Notes: a model not told the origin generated them from the sequence alone. A stretch of 64,000 bases of DNA from an uncultured Clostridia bacterium (GCA_947053925.1 CAMRUG010000005.1:1-64000), one strand, 5' to 3'; positions 1 through 10,602 are shown, counted from the stretch's first letter. Numbers and translations are program-made.

Positions 1-147
1 GCACAGCCTATTTATCTTACTACATTGATTAAACATTGTCAACTGTTTTTGGAAAAGAAATGTTAAAATTTGTTGCTTTATGAGTTAAAACGCCATAACG
101 GTTTTAGCGAATCAAACAAATCGATTGAGTTTACATTATATCGCTTG
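1..147. other. Gene-free left edge
   Basis: AT-rich sequence with no open frame that has a ribosome binding site and no recognisable RNA. It ends at a consensus promoter. Whatever gene lies to the left is outside the window. Confidence 0.5.
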
Positions 148-176
148 TTGACAACGATTGGCGAAAGTAATATAAT
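148..176 (+). promoter_or_regulatory. Consensus sigma-70-type promoter with long leader
   Basis: TTGACA at 148-153, a 17-base spacer and TATAAT at 171-176: a perfect housekeeping promoter. Transcription should start near 183, leaving a leader of about 230 bases before the gene at 416. The leader contains the small perfect hairpin ACTGC-AAA-GCAGT near 267-279 but nothing I recognise as a known riboswitch. Confidence 0.75.
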
Positions 177-415
177 TTAATATTATATATATTTAGTTTA
201 AACGCGTTATGATGCCGATGATTTTTGCAGTACAAGATACATTATTGTTACTAAAACACAAACTGCAAAGCAGTAAGTACGTTGCGGCTTATTAGTTACT
301 TCAAGCAGGCATACGACTTTGTTGCACTACAATTACATAAACTAAGGCACACGGAAGATACGGCTAAAAGTAAAATTACAGAGAATTTTAAAACAAAATA
401 TTTGAGGTTAAAATT

Positions 416-1078
416 ATGAAAATCGACGAAAAATATTTTTATGAAAACGCACTGCAAAAAAACACTATCGAAGACGTTTTAAACAGCGATGAAAAAGTAC
501 TGTGGCAAGGAAAGCCAAACGCAAAGTCATACGTACTTGCCGCAATGCTCAAAATGCTGCCTATCGCTATAATTTGGCTGTTGATTGACGGATTTGTATT
601 AACCGCCATTATTACGGGTATGGTAAAAGGACAAATGCCTACAAATATATTATGGTTTGTAGTACCCTTTTTCCTGTTGCACCTTTTGCCTGTATGGATA
701 TGGATTGCAAATACAGTTAAGGCGGTCAGAGAAGTGAAAAATTTGGAATACGCCGTTACCGACAAACGTGTTATTATCCGTTCGGGACTTATAGGAATAG
801 ACTTCAAATTTATCAACTACACTGAAATCGACTCGGTAAATATTAAAGTCGGCATTATTGACAGAATATTTAAAGTAGGCGATATTTACATTAACTCATC
901 GGTAAACTCGGGCGTACTGTGGGACGTATCCGACCCTTACGGAATAGGCAGAGCTCTTCAAAAGGTTACAACCGATATTAAAAGCGACATACACTACCCC
1001 AACGCATTGCGTCCCGAAAACAACCCCGGCTACAAAACAGGATACGAAGAAAACCCCTTTGACGACAGAAAATTTTAG
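416..1078 (+). CDS. PH-domain (bPH_2/DUF304-type) membrane protein
   Basis: A 220-residue protein of the bacterial pleckstrin-homology (YdbS/YdbT-like) family. The N-terminal phrase DEKVLWQGKPN (residues 25-35) precedes two membrane helices at about 38-70 and 78-101, and a bPH_2 domain follows with the hallmark YAVTDKRVIIRSG (112-124). The rest of the domain continues to about 180 and the last 40 residues are polar and probably unstructured. Family members are membrane-associated and mostly of unknown function; one role suggested elsewhere is in envelope stress. The start is supported by GAGG eight bases upstream. The gene is the first of a possible pair with the lipoprotein that begins 27 bases after its stop. 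Family assignment is good; function is unknown. Confidence 0.85.
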   Translation: MKIDEKYFYENALQKNTIEDVLNSDEKVLWQGKPNAKSYVLAAMLKMLPIAIIWLLIDGFVLTAIITGMVKGQMPTNILWFVVPFFLLHLLPVWIWIANTVKAVREVKNLEYAVTDKRVIIRSGLIGIDFKFINYTEIDSVNIKVGIIDRIFKVGDIYINSSVNSGVLWDVSDPYGIGRALQKVTTDIKSDIHYPNALRPENNPGYKTGYEENPFDDRKF

Positions 1079-1104
1079 TATACGGCAATTTAGACAGGGC
1101 TTTT

Positions 1105-1890
1105 ATGAATAAAAGAATTAAAGTTTCATCTGTGATATTAACTCTTATTTCGGTGTGCGGATTTGTGTTGATTCTTTGCGGATGCACTCATAGGATTGCC
1201 GGAAATTATCCGAATTACGGTTACATAAAATCAATCGAATCAGATAACGGTTTTTTGATTCCGAATTACGAAATAAACGTGAAAGAAAAGAAGTACGCTG
1301 AAATTAAAAACGACGAATCGGCATACAGTGTAAATTTTCTTTACGGCGGCACCGCTCCGCGTTATTCCGTAGTAACTCCGACAGGCTTTGACGGCGTAAA
1401 ACCGCACATAGAAGCGTTGCCGCTCGGCGGCAGGTCGGTTGCGGACGCTAACGGCTATATAACGGACGGGAAGTTAGTAGGTTTTGCAAACGTTTACAAA
1501 GACACAATAGGCTATCTTTCGGGCGGAGGCAATTACGGCGTGGAAGAAATCAGCCGCGGTATTCTATTTGAGTATTTGCCCGAAACCGATACTTTTACGG
1601 AGACAAAGCGGTTTGACGGCTGTAATGTCGTAGCCTACAACGGTACGACAGTTTTGTACTGGCGGGACAGAAATTACTACTCTTACGATTTAAATTCGCA
1701 AACGGAAAGTTTTTTAGTAGAGGACAAAGCGTACGATAAGGGGATACAGCACCAGTCTTATACTAACATTTTCACTAATACCGAATACACCGCTATATTT
1801 ATAACAAAGAGTAAGTTTTCAAAAGAAACGCGCTTTGCCTATTTGTACGACTATACAACCAAGGAATTTTGTCAACTGACACAGGCATAA
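1105..1890 (+). CDS. Putative lipoprotein of unknown function
   Basis: A 261-residue exported protein. Residues 1-26 form a signal peptide (charged N-terminus, hydrophobic run VILTLISVCGFVLIL) ending in a lipobox-like LCGC, so Cys27 would be lipidated and the protein anchored outside the membrane. The mature part is rich in Tyr, Gly and Thr and has repeated short beta-type stretches (residues about 110-250), which could be a small beta-propeller or beta-sandwich; I do not recognise a family. It follows the PH-domain gene by 27 bases, has AGGG before the start, and is closed by a strong terminator at 2005-2040, so the two genes are probably co-transcribed. Confidence 0.7.
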   Translation: MNKRIKVSSVILTLISVCGFVLILCGCTHRIAGNYPNYGYIKSIESDNGFLIPNYEINVKEKKYAEIKNDESAYSVNFLYGGTAPRYSVVTPTGFDGVKPHIEALPLGGRSVADANGYITDGKLVGFANVYKDTIGYLSGGGNYGVEEISRGILFEYLPETDTFTETKRFDGCNVVAYNGTTVLYWRDRNYYSYDLNSQTESFLVEDKAYDKGIQHQSYTNIFTNTEYTAIFITKSKFSKETRFAYLYDYTTKEFCQLTQA

Positions 1891-2004
1891 AACAACATAG
1901 CGGAAACGGAAAAAATCTATCTTAGGAAAGTACAATATATACAATAAAAATCGACTTCGTTTACAAGTGATTCTGTTTTTGTTACAAATGACGACAACAA
2001 CGCA

Positions 2005-2040
2005 AATGCGCCGGGTTTTTAAAATCCCGGCGCATTTTTT
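2005..2040 (+). terminator. Rho-independent terminator
   Basis: AATGCGCCGGG (2005-2015) pairs perfectly with CCCGGCGCATT (2026-2036) across a T/A-rich loop, and is followed by a run of T. It closes the two-gene unit starting at 416. Confidence 0.9.
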
Positions 2041-2094
2041 ACACACTAATATACATTTAAACCGCACAAAACGGCAAATCTTAACGCTTGAAAT

Positions 2095-2271
2095 TTACCA
2101 GTCTTCCGAAATATCCGTTTTTATGTCAGTATAAAAGTCTTTATATTTTTCCTTAAACTTTTGGGCAGAACTGCGTTCGTCGCGGCGTTCGGCTTCTTCT
2201 ATATTCATTCCGTCGTCGTCCATAAGTTCCGACTTTCTCATAAGATTGTACATCGTTGATTTTGTTTTCAT
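2095..2271 (-). CDS. Small charged hypothetical protein, 58 aa
   Basis: The start MKTKST at 2271 is preferred over an in-frame start 78 bases upstream because AAAGGA lies eight bases before it. The product is short and highly charged (IEEAERRDERSS, KFKEKYKDFYTD), has no signal peptide or membrane segment, and is probably helical. It stands alone between a convergent terminator and the antiporter. I recognise no family. Length, ribosome binding site and codon use like the neighbours favour a real gene. Confidence 0.5.
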   Translation of the reverse strand: MKTKSTMYNLMRKSELMDDDGMNIEEAERRDERSSAQKFKEKYKDFYTDIKTDISEDW

Positions 2272-2486
2272 TTTTATATCCTTTAAAATATTCTGTTTGT
2301 ATTTTGATACCTGAATTGTAGACTTTACATTAAAGTATGGTTCAATCAAATAAAATTTGCTATTGCTTTACGTTGTTCTATATTGTTGAGCAATCGAGTA
2401 AGTTGCAACCAACCACTGCTACGCCGCGTCATTATGCCATACGATACGGTATTTGTATAAATTAAGTTTGCGTGTAATATAATTTT

Positions 2487-2510
2487 ACGCCCCAAAATTT
2501 TTTGGAGCGT
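2487..2510 (-). terminator. Palindrome after the antiporter gene (candidate terminator)
   Basis: ACGCCCCAAAA/TTTTGGAGCGT is a near-perfect inverted repeat. A second one, TCGTCTGC (2524-2531) with GCAGACGA (2548-2555), lies closer to the antiporter stop. Neither has a good U tract on the minus strand, so termination here is likely but not certain. Confidence 0.35.
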
Positions 2511-2574
2511 CTTGTATATTTCGTCGTCTGCTGTAAACCTATCTACGGCAGACGATGAAAGTCAAAAGTTGAAA

Positions 2575-4059
2575 TTATTCTTTTTTGCCGTCTGAAGGTT
2601 CCACAACGGCAGATTCGCCATCGACTACTGATGTTTCAACCGTCGTTTGCGCCGACTGTTCAGCCGAATTGTCTAAAACGGAAACATTTTCGGTTACTAC
2701 AACGCCTTCTGCCGCCAACGCCTTCTTGTTACGTTTCGGACGACGTAAATTTTCGGGGGATATTTCGCCTGCTTTTGTCAACGCCCATTTTGTAAGGACG
2801 GGTCCCACAAGTTCGTAAACCATAACTGCGCACATTGTAATTGTAACGATTTTTGCGCCTATATCGCTGAAATATGCCGCTTGTTCGGCAGTCGTTGCAG
2901 ACAAAGCAAGTTTCTCGAATTCCTTCTTGCACATTGTAGCCATACCTATTGCTACGCCTGCCTGCGGAAATAACGTTATACCTAAATATTTGCGGACGTT
3001 GTGGTCGCTCTTAGTGATTGCCGCGCCTGCCATTGTACCGAAGTACTTGCCGCAGCAACGCATAACAAGGTAAACTACCAAGCACACTATTACGCTCCAG
3101 TCGGCAAACATACGGACATCGAGTTCGGCACCCGAAAGTATAAAGAACAGCATTAATACTACCGGCGTCCAACGGTCCGTGCCTTCCATAATCTGAGTTG
3201 CTTCCTTACGCATATTGACAAACGTTGCGCCTGCCATCATACATACGAGCAAGTCGGACAAAGCGAACGGACAGCCGCATTCGTCTTTCAAATAAGAAAA
3301 CAGTTCGCAGATACCCAACGACAAAGCAACTGCTATAATAGTTGAAATAGTACGGTTATCGCGAGACTTGAAGAAACGGGGAATTACCGACAGCAACGCG
3401 CCGATACCTACGCCTATTGCAAGCGAAGCGACTATTTCGACAATGGGCCATACGGCAATTTCCAGTGCCATTTCCGTTGCGTTTACGGCAGCCGCCGCAT
3501 TCAACGTAGACTGTGCAAGAGACAATGCAATAGAATTGGATATAGCAAAAACAATCAAACCTACTGCGTCGTCTAACGCTACTACGGGAAGCAACGTTCC
3601 CGTAACTTTGCCCTTGGCCTTGTACTGGCGTACAACCATCAACGTTGCCGCAGGAGCGGTTGCCGTTGCAATTGCACCGAGAATTATCGCTTCGTGAACG
3701 GGCATATTTATTGCAGGAATAAGACCTATTAAAATTAAAGCAACATCTACGCAAAGAGTAGCCGCTAGCGCTTGGAAGAACGTTATGACTACTGCGCTTT
3801 TGCCTATTTCCTTGATATGCGAAAGCTTAAACTCAACTCCGATAGAAAAGCCGATAAATCCTAGCGCTACCGTACTTACGATGCTTAAACTCTCAAAAGA
3901 TTCCTTAGCGCCCGGAATGAAACCTCCCAAAGCATAAGGTCCTATTATAAGACCTACTACCAAGTAGCCCGTAACGTTAGGCAGCCCTATCAATTTCATT
4001 AAACGCGTAGACAAAAGCCCTAAAATTAAAGCGATTGCTATTACTAGTAAAGTGTTCAT
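2575..4059 (-). CDS. Cation:proton antiporter (CPA2/KefB-type)
   Basis: A 494-residue integral membrane exchanger with about 12-13 helices. Starting at MNTLLVIAIALILG, the N-terminus carries the CPA2 signature LIGLPNVTGYLVVGLIIGP; the transport core has ATATAPAATLMVV followed by LLPVVALDDAVGLIVFA, whose paired aspartates are the ion-binding residues of this superfamily. No RCK/TrkA-N regulatory domain follows; the last ~50 residues are a polar Ser/Glu-rich cytoplasmic tail. The start at 4059 is chosen over one 51 bases upstream because AGAGG precedes it and the upstream residues are not membrane-like. It exchanges Na+ or K+ for H+; the ion cannot be told from sequence alone. Monocistronic. 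Confidence 0.85.
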   Translation of the reverse strand: MNTLLVIAIALILGLLSTRLMKLIGLPNVTGYLVVGLIIGPYALGGFIPGAKESFESLSIVSTVALGFIGFSIGVEFKLSHIKEIGKSAVVITFFQALAATLCVDVALILIGLIPAINMPVHEAIILGAIATATAPAATLMVVRQYKAKGKVTGTLLPVVALDDAVGLIVFAISNSIALSLAQSTLNAAAAVNATEMALEIAVWPIVEIVASLAIGVGIGALLSVIPRFFKSRDNRTISTIIAVALSLGICELFSYLKDECGCPFALSDLLVCMMAGATFVNMRKEATQIMEGTDRWTPVVLMLFFILSGAELDVRMFADWSVIVCLVVYLVMRCCGKYFGTMAGAAITKSDHNVRKYLGITLFPQAGVAIGMATMCKKEFEKLALSATTAEQAAYFSDIGAKIVTITMCAVMVYELVGPVLTKWALTKAGEISPENLRRPKRNKKALAAEGVVVTENVSVLDNSAEQSAQTTVETSVVDGESAVVEPSDGKKE

Positions 4060-4334
4060 CTGTTTCGCCTCTGAATGTGAAGTACAAAAATTTAAAAGCG
4101 TTGACTGCACGGTAACGTACGCAACGCAATGTTAGAACGCAAGGTTAAATACAGTAAAATTTTGCATACTTGTGATTATCAGGTTATGCCCGCATCACGC
4201 TTACAAATTTAACCTTATTTTCAGCCTTACCTATTTTAGTCTTTTTACTATTATATGTCAAACATTTACCGCTGTTTACTGCGGAAAAAACTGCATATAA
4301 ATAATCTATGAAAAATATAAATATAATTTATGTT

Positions 4335-4949
4335 TTATTGCTCGAAAGTTTTGTTGATAGCACATAAAACTTTTTGTTTAAGAAGATTTTCATCTCCGTC
4401 GTTTTGTATTTTAAGGGTATAATTTACAGTTACATTTTGGTGCGCAATTATATTTTTTGTATCTGTCTCGGTTACTTTATCCCGTTCAGTTACACGACGT
4501 ATGCGCGTATCCGTATCGCATTCGACAAGCCAAACTGCATCCCAAGCAAAGTCAAAAGCGTCAAAAACGGATATTTCGACAAATACGGCATTATCGGCTG
4601 AGTTTTTGTGCATTACGCAACTTTTGCCGTCGGATAATTTACCAAGACGTTCCAGTTCTGCAATAAGAGCATTGTAAACTCCGTCAAAAAAAATCTTATT
4701 ATACTGACTTAACAAAGCATCGTCGGCAAAAATTTTTTCTCTTATTGCCTTGCGGTTAAGTTGTCCGTTTGACAAATATTGCTTCCCCAAAAGGTTCGAT
4801 ACGGCATTGACGGTTTCGGCTTTTAAGGAAACTTCTTTTGCTAAACTGTCGCAATCTAAAGTTTGGAAGCCCAAATCTTGCAAAATACGAATAACGGTGC
4901 TTTTGCCGCTGCCTATACCGCCCGTTACTGCTACAGTTTTACGCTTCAT
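4335..4949 (-). CDS. coaE: Dephospho-CoA kinase
   Basis: Last enzyme of CoA synthesis: it phosphorylates the 3'-hydroxyl of dephospho-CoA with ATP. The 204 residues match the usual CoaE size. The P-loop GGIGSGKST is at residues 10-18, followed by the substrate motif LDCDSLAKEV (the family usually has D-A-D here). The C-terminal lid and core contain RRVTERDKV. The gene overlaps the end of polA by 11 bases, so it is translated from the polA transcript; polA-coaE linkage is common in Firmicutes. A pantothenate kinase and a possible pantothenate transporter lie further along at 13892-15428. Confidence 0.93.
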   Translation of the reverse strand: MKRKTVAVTGGIGSGKSTVIRILQDLGFQTLDCDSLAKEVSLKAETVNAVSNLLGKQYLSNGQLNRKAIREKIFADDALLSQYNKIFFDGVYNALIAELERLGKLSDGKSCVMHKNSADNAVFVEISVFDAFDFAWDAVWLVECDTDTRIRRVTERDKVTETDTKNIIAHQNVTVNYTLKIQNDGDENLLKQKVLCAINKTFEQ

Positions 4950-7473
4950 ACAAATTGCCGCCTTGTTCGGTTTCGACAGTCAGCGGACAAGAAAGTTCTA
5001 CCGCATTTTCCATTTCGCGTTTTAAAATCTCTTTGACCTGTTCCGCCTCTTCGGGATAACAGTCGACTATCAGTTCGTCATGAATTTGAAGTACGATTTT
5101 ACTTTTCAAATTCTCTTTTTTGATAGCTTCGTCAACGCGCAGCATTGCAATCTTCATTATATCCGCCGCACTGCCCTGCAACGGCATATTCATTGCTACG
5201 CGCTCGCCGAAAGCGCGCAAATTGAAGTTGGCGGATTTGATTTCCGGTATATACCTGCGTCTGCCTGCAAGCGTAAGCGCATAACCGTCGCTTTGGACAA
5301 ATTTGATACAACCGTCCAAATACTCTTTAATTTTGGGAAACCGTTTAAAATACAGGTCGATATAATCGCGGGCTTTTTTTACGCTTAAATTTGTATTCTG
5401 CGCCAAGCCGTAATCGCTGATTCCGTAAATAATGCCGAAGTTTACCGCCTTAGCCATACGGCGCATATCCGAACTGACCATTTCGACAGGTATACCCATA
5501 AGTTCGCCTGCAACGCGCGCGTGAATATCCTCGCCGTTTCTGAAGCTGTCCAGCAAATTTTCGTCCTGAGAAAATGCGGCAAGCAAACGGAGTTCTATTT
5601 GAGAATAGTCAGCGCCTACAAATACTCCGTATTTCGAACAGAATATTTTGCGTATTTCCTTGCCTAATTCGTTACGGATAGGGATATTTTGCAAATTGGG
5701 GTCGCTACTGGATAATCTGCCTGTGGATGTTAAAGTCTGATTGTAAGTCGTATGCACTTTACCGCGCTTTATCAGAGGTTTTAAACCGTCGATATAAGTA
5801 TTGAGCAATTTGGCAAATTTGCGGTATTCTAAAATTTTGGGTACAATCGGGTGTTTATCGACAATCCTTTCCAACGCGTCGTTATTTGTAGTATAGTACT
5901 CGCGGTGAGTTTTTTTGCCGTGAGGTAAATTCAGCTTTTCAAACAGTACCTTAGATAATTGCATTGGGCTATTTAGGTTGAATTCTTCTTCTGCAAGACT
6001 GTAAATTTCCGCGCTTATTCCGTCGAGTTGAGCGCGCATTTCCAAAGACAGTTTTGAAAGCAATTCCTCATCCACGCTTACGCCTTCGTTTTCCATACGG
6101 TACAATAAGTCCGACAACGGCAATTCGATATCGTAATACAACTTAGTCATTCCCAAATCTTTTAGCTTTTGGGAAAGTTTCGTTGCCAAAACGTAGATAC
6201 CCGCGCCGAAATCTTTGTAAGCGTAGGCTTCGCACAGACTTGCCAAATCTTTGTACAAACGGTATTCCACCAAATACTGCATTATACATACGTCGTATTT
6301 GACGGCATTTATTTCTACATTAAGTCTATCCAAAATGCGGCGGGTTGTTTTGTAATCGTAAACGGCTTTCGGGGTAGATGACGCAAGCAAAGGCTGTAAT
6401 CTGTCAAAAACCGATTGAAATGTTATTTCGTCTAAAAAGTTATCCGACGGTTTTACCGAATACTCTTTTTGTCCGCTGTTAGAAAGTATAATTTCTTCTT
6501 CCGTCATATAAAAAGCAAAGTAATCGGACTTTGACAGTAACTCTATAATGCGGTTAAGTTGCGAAAGAGAGGTTACGTTTTCTCTTACTATTTCTACTGT
6601 GCGAGAGGACTGAATATCGTCGCCGAAATTAAGACGTGCAATAATTGAGCGGAATTGCAATTTTTCCATAAATTCGCGTACGGAAGCGTTAAGTTCGTAC
6701 AGACCGCAATTATCAAGATTGAAGTTAACGTCTGCATCAGTGATTATCGTTGCAAGTTTTTTGCTGACAAAAGCCATATCTTTACCGTTAACTAACTTCT
6801 CGCGCAGAGCTTCCTTTTCTTCGTCAACGTGCTGGTAAAGCGTTTCGATATCGGGATACTTTGCAAGCAGTTGCATTGCGGTTTTTTCGCCTACGCCGCG
6901 TACTCCCGGTATATTATCCGACGTGTCGCCGCGAAGCGCTTTGTAATCTATTACCTGTCTCGGCGTTAAATTGTAATTGTTCTTTAGCGTTTCGGGAGTG
7001 ATTGTTTCCACTTCCGTTACACCGCGCTTTGTAAACAAAACGGTAATGTTATCAGCAACGAGTTGAAACATATCGCGGTCGCCCGATACGACAAAACTGT
7101 CGCCTTTAAAAGCCGCTGTAACGGTACCTATTATGTCGTCGGCTTCCACGCCGGCTTTTTCCACAACGGAAACATTCATCAATGCCAGTAATTCGTGAAG
7201 TATAGGCAGTTGCTGAAACAAGTCGTCGGGCATTCCCGCGCGGTTGGCTTTGTATGCCGAATAAATTTCCTTTCGGAAGTTTTGTCCGCCTTTATCAAAC
7301 GCCACGATAAGTTTATCGGGTTTATAATCCTGCGAAGCCTTTATTAAAACGTTAATAAAACCGTAAACAGCGTTTACGTTACGTCCGTCCTTGTCGTTTA
7401 ACGCGGGCAAAGCAAAGTATGCTCTGTTTAAAATGCTATTTCCGTCAAGCATCAGTAATCTTTGTTTTGACAT
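4939..7473 (-). CDS. polA: DNA polymerase I
   Basis: 844 residues. The N-terminal 5' nuclease domain (about 1-290) has DGNSILNRAYFALP, VEADDIIGTV, SGDRDMFQLV and the helix-hairpin-helix region GDTSDNIPGVRGVG. The middle domain (about 300-470) corresponds to the 3'-5' exonuclease but lacks its acidic metal-binding motifs, so proofreading is probably lost, as in Bacillus and Thermus enzymes. The family-A polymerase domain has motif A DYSQIELRLLA, motif B RRMAKAVNFGIIYG and motif C QIHDELIVD. It fills gaps in excision repair and removes Okazaki primers, and sits next to uvrA/uvrB. First gene of polA-coaE, transcribed from the promoter at 7501-7529. Confidence 0.97.
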   Translation of the reverse strand: MSKQRLLMLDGNSILNRAYFALPALNDKDGRNVNAVYGFINVLIKASQDYKPDKLIVAFDKGGQNFRKEIYSAYKANRAGMPDDLFQQLPILHELLALMNVSVVEKAGVEADDIIGTVTAAFKGDSFVVSGDRDMFQLVADNITVLFTKRGVTEVETITPETLKNNYNLTPRQVIDYKALRGDTSDNIPGVRGVGEKTAMQLLAKYPDIETLYQHVDEEKEALREKLVNGKDMAFVSKKLATIITDADVNFNLDNCGLYELNASVREFMEKLQFRSIIARLNFGDDIQSSRTVEIVRENVTSLSQLNRIIELLSKSDYFAFYMTEEEIILSNSGQKEYSVKPSDNFLDEITFQSVFDRLQPLLASSTPKAVYDYKTTRRILDRLNVEINAVKYDVCIMQYLVEYRLYKDLASLCEAYAYKDFGAGIYVLATKLSQKLKDLGMTKLYYDIELPLSDLLYRMENEGVSVDEELLSKLSLEMRAQLDGISAEIYSLAEEEFNLNSPMQLSKVLFEKLNLPHGKKTHREYYTTNNDALERIVDKHPIVPKILEYRKFAKLLNTYIDGLKPLIKRGKVHTTYNQTLTSTGRLSSSDPNLQNIPIRNELGKEIRKIFCSKYGVFVGADYSQIELRLLAAFSQDENLLDSFRNGEDIHARVAGELMGIPVEMVSSDMRRMAKAVNFGIIYGISDYGLAQNTNLSVKKARDYIDLYFKRFPKIKEYLDGCIKFVQSDGYALTLAGRRRYIPEIKSANFNLRAFGERVAMNMPLQGSAADIMKIAMLRVDEAIKKENLKSKIVLQIHDELIVDCYPEEAEQVKEILKREMENAVELSCPLTVETEQGGNLYEA

Positions 7474-7500
7474 ATTTCACCATAAAAGTAGATTACGTTA

Positions 7501-7529
7501 ATTGTACACTATTTCCGCTTAATTTACAA
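7501..7529 (-). promoter_or_regulatory. polA promoter
   Basis: On the minus strand, TTGTAA (7524-7529), a 17-base spacer and TACAAT (7501-7506). The leader to the polA start is about 20 bases. Confidence 0.65.
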
Positions 7530-7742
7530 TTCAATTGACATATAAAGATATATCAATATTATTTGAGTAGAAATTATTTAATTGCAAAAAGCATATCCGT
7601 CTGTAAATTTGACGTATTGAGCGCCGTATTTAAACATTATTTAAAACTGAGTGTAAACGTCCGTATTGCTTTCAGGGTTTTAGAGTTTTACCGAGACGAT
7701 TTATTACGGTTTTGCTGTAGACTCTCAACTTGGCATTTTGAC

Positions 7743-7784
7743 AATTTTAAAACGCGTTTTCCGTAAATAGGAATAACGCGTTTT
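7743..7784 (-). terminator. Terminator after uvrA
   Basis: AAAACGCGTT (7749-7758) and AACGCGTTTT (7775-7784) form a 10-bp stem just past the uvrA stop, with T-rich sequence beyond it on the minus strand. Confidence 0.65.
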
Positions 7785-7787
7785 AAT

Positions 7788-10595
7788 TTATTTGCCGAGT
7801 ATGGGTTTTAAAAATTGTCCGGTATAACTTTCTGCAACATTTACGATTTGTTCGGGAGTGCCCGACGCCACCACCGTTCCGCCTTGGTCGCCGCCCTCGG
7901 GACCTAAGTCTACGATATAATCGGCAACTTTTATAACGTCAAGATTGTGCTCGATTACTATTACCGTATTGCCGCTAGCCACAAGTCGCTGTAAAATGCT
8001 GATTAGTTTTGCCACATCGTGAGTATGCAAACCCGTTGTGGGCTCGTCCAAAATATACAGCGTTTTACCCGTACTGCGTTTAGAAAGTTCCGTTGCCAGT
8101 TTTACGCGCTGTGCTTCGCCTCCCGAAAGAGTTGTTGCAGGCTGTCCTAACTTGATATAGCCTAGTCCTACGTCATACAGTGTTTGAATCTTGTTGTTGA
8201 TTGACTGAATATTCTCAAAAAAGCCCACCGCTTCTTCTACGGTCATATCCAGTACGTCGGCAATAGATTTGCCCTTGTATTTGACTGCCAAAGTTTCGCG
8301 GTTATAACGCGCGCCGTGGCACACTTCGCAAGGAACGTACACGTCGGGTAAAAAGTTCATTGCAATTTTAAGTATGCCGTCGCCGTCGCAATGTTCGCAT
8401 CTGCCGCCCTTGACGTTAAAACTGAAACGTCCTGCGGTATATCCGCGCTCCTTAGCGTCGGTAGTTGCGGCGAACAAATCGCGGATCATAGTAAATACTC
8501 CCGTATACGTTGCGGGATTGCTCCTAGGAGTACGCCCTATTGCGCTTTGGTCTATTGATATGACTTTGTCCAGATACTCTACGCCCTGAATTCCGTCGCA
8601 TTGCACTTGACAGGGTTTTGCGCGGTTGAGTTTTTCTTCCAAATACGGCAAAAGCACTTCGTTTACAAGACTGCTCTTTCCGCTGCCCGATACGCCCGTA
8701 ACCACGTTTAAACAACCGAGTTTAAAACCGACATTGATATTTTTGAGATTGTTTTTGTGCGCATTTGTTACGGTAAGCATACTGCCGTTACCCGTGCGCC
8801 GCTCCGTCGGTACGGGTATTGACATTTCCCCCGACAGGTATTTACCCGTGATAGACTTTTGGCACTGTTTTAAACCTTCGACATCGCCCGCGTAAACTAT
8901 TTCGCCTCCGTGAACGCCCGCACCGACGCCTACGTCGACAACGAAGTCTGCCGCACGGATAGTATCTTCGTCGTGTTCGACAACAATCAGCGTGTTTCCT
9001 ATATCGCGCAATCTTGTCAGCGTTGCAATCAGTTTGTTATTGTCGCGCTGATGCAGTCCTATGCTGGGTTCGTCTAAAATATACAATACGCCCGTAAGTC
9101 CGCTTCCGATTTGCGTTGCCAACCTTATACGCTGCGCTTCGCCGCCCGATAACGTACCCGAACTGCGGTTCAGCGTTAGGTATCCCAAACCGACATCTAC
9201 TAAAAACTTTAACCGCGCGTTAATTTCTTTTAAAACCATGTGGGCAATTTTTGCGCGCGTATCGTCAAGTTGCAAATTAGTAAAAAATTCCAAAGCCTTG
9301 ACTATTGACAATTCGCCCGCTTCGTGGATATTCAATCCGCCGATTTTAACGGCAAGAATTTCCTCTTTAAGCCGTTTTCCGTGGCATTTGGGGCAAGGTT
9401 TGTCAACCATAAATTTTTCGTATTCGCTACGCGTCCAATCGCTCTTACATTCGTTATGACGGCGCGTCATCATAGGGATTATCCCTTCCCACGTAGCGTT
9501 GAAAGTCCGTCCGTCGTCTAGCACGCAAGAAACCTTTTCGCCGCCGTTGCCGTACATTATGGTATTGTAAGCGGACTTTGACAGTTCGCGGACAGGCACG
9601 TCGCAGGAAAAACCGTACTTTTGCGCCAATGCGTCAAAGTACATACGCATCCAACTTGCCGCGCCCAAGTTAAAACCAAGCAGTCTTATTGCTCCGCCGT
9701 GTAACGATTTGGAATCGTCGGGAAGAATAAGCCTTTCGTCAAACTCCTGCTTAAAGCCCAAACCCAAACACTCCGTACACGCGCCGAAAGGACTGTTGAA
9801 AGAAAACGAACGCGGTTCCATTTCTTCCAAAGTAAAACCGCATTCGGGACAGGCAAATTTGTTGGAGTAAGTTGTTTCCTTTCCGTCGGCAGACACAACT
9901 ACTAAACCTTCCGACAGTTTCAAAGCCGTTTCGATACTGTCCGAAAGCCGCGTGTTCATTTCGGGCTTGACAATAAGTCTGTCTACAACAACGCTGATAC
10001 TGTGTTTTATGTTTTTTTCCAGTTTTATATCTTCGTCCAGCGTGTATGCGTTACCGTCCACGATAACGCGGACAAAGCCTTGCTTTTTAAGTTGTTCAAA
10101 CTGTTTTGCAAATTCTCCTTTACGTCCGCGCACAATCGGCGACAGAATCTGCAATTTAGTGCCTTCCGCCAAACTCATCACGCGGTCGCAAATCTGGTCT
10201 ACGCCCGTCTTTGTAATTTCCAAGCCGCAATGCGGACAATACGGCACGCCTATACGGGCATACAGCAAACGAAGATAATCGTAAATTTCCGTTACTGTGC
10301 CTACCGTTGAACGCGGATTAGAGGAAGTTGTCTTTTGGTCTATTGAAATTGCAGGAGAAAGTCCCTCTATACTCTCGACGTCGGGCTTGTCCATTTGTCC
10401 CAAAAACTGACGCGCATAAGCAGATAAACTTTCGATATAACGCCTTTGCCCCTCCGCGAAAATCGTATCGAAAGCAAGCGACGACTTACCGCTTCCCGAC
10501 AACCCCGTAAACACTACGAGTTTATCGCGCGGAATAGTCAAATTTACGCTTTTAAGATTGTTTTCTTTTGCATTTTTTATGATTATATCTTTCAT
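7788..10595 (-). CDS. uvrA: Excinuclease ABC subunit A
   Basis: Damage-recognition ATPase of nucleotide excision repair; it loads UvrB onto lesions. The 935 residues match normal UvrA length. Two ABC cassettes are visible: Walker [13 protein letters not shown] near the N-terminus and [10 protein letters not shown] in the second half, signatures [12 protein letters not shown] and [12 protein letters not shown], and Walker [11 protein letters not shown] and [10 protein letters not shown]. Zinc modules are CPHCG near residue 120, CPEC/CTEC around 250-290 and CEHC/CEVC around 740-760. It lies 7 bases after the GNAT gene and downstream of uvrB in one operon, so it shares the SOS-controlled promoter at 13452-13480. 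Confidence 0.97.
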   Translation of the reverse strand: MKDIIIKNAKENNLKSVNLTIPRDKLVVFTGLSGSGKSSLAFDTIFAEGQRRYIESLSAYARQFLGQMDKPDVESIEGLSPAISIDQKTTSSNPRSTVGTVTEIYDYLRLLYARIGVPYCPHCGLEITKTGVDQICDRVMSLAEGTKLQILSPIVRGRKGEFAKQFEQLKKQGFVRVIVDGNAYTLDEDIKLEKNIKHSISVVVDRLIVKPEMNTRLSDSIETALKLSEGLVVVSADGKETTYSNKFACPECGFTLEEMEPRSFSFNSPFGACTECLGLGFKQEFDERLILPDDSKSLHGGAIRLLGFNLGAASWMRMYFDALAQKYGFSCDVPVRELSKSAYNTIMYGNGGEKVSCVLDDGRTFNATWEGIIPMMTRRHNECKSDWTRSEYEKFMVDKPCPKCHGKRLKEEILAVKIGGLNIHEAGELSIVKALEFFTNLQLDDTRAKIAHMVLKEINARLKFLVDVGLGYLTLNRSSGTLSGGEAQRIRLATQIGSGLTGVLYILDEPSIGLHQRDNNKLIATLTRLRDIGNTLIVVEHDEDTIRAADFVVDVGVGAGVHGGEIVYAGDVEGLKQCQKSITGKYLSGEMSIPVPTERRTGNGSMLTVTNAHKNNLKNINVGFKLGCLNVVTGVSGSGKSSLVNEVLLPYLEEKLNRAKPCQVQCDGIQGVEYLDKVISIDQSAIGRTPRSNPATYTGVFTMIRDLFAATTDAKERGYTAGRFSFNVKGGRCEHCDGDGILKIAMNFLPDVYVPCEVCHGARYNRETLAVKYKGKSIADVLDMTVEEAVGFFENIQSINNKIQTLYDVGLGYIKLGQPATTLSGGEAQRVKLATELSKRSTGKTLYILDEPTTGLHTHDVAKLISILQRLVASGNTVIVIEHNLDVIKVADYIVDLGPEGGDQGGTVVASGTPEQIVNVAESYTGQFLKPILGK

Positions 10596-10602
10596 ATTTT
10601 AC

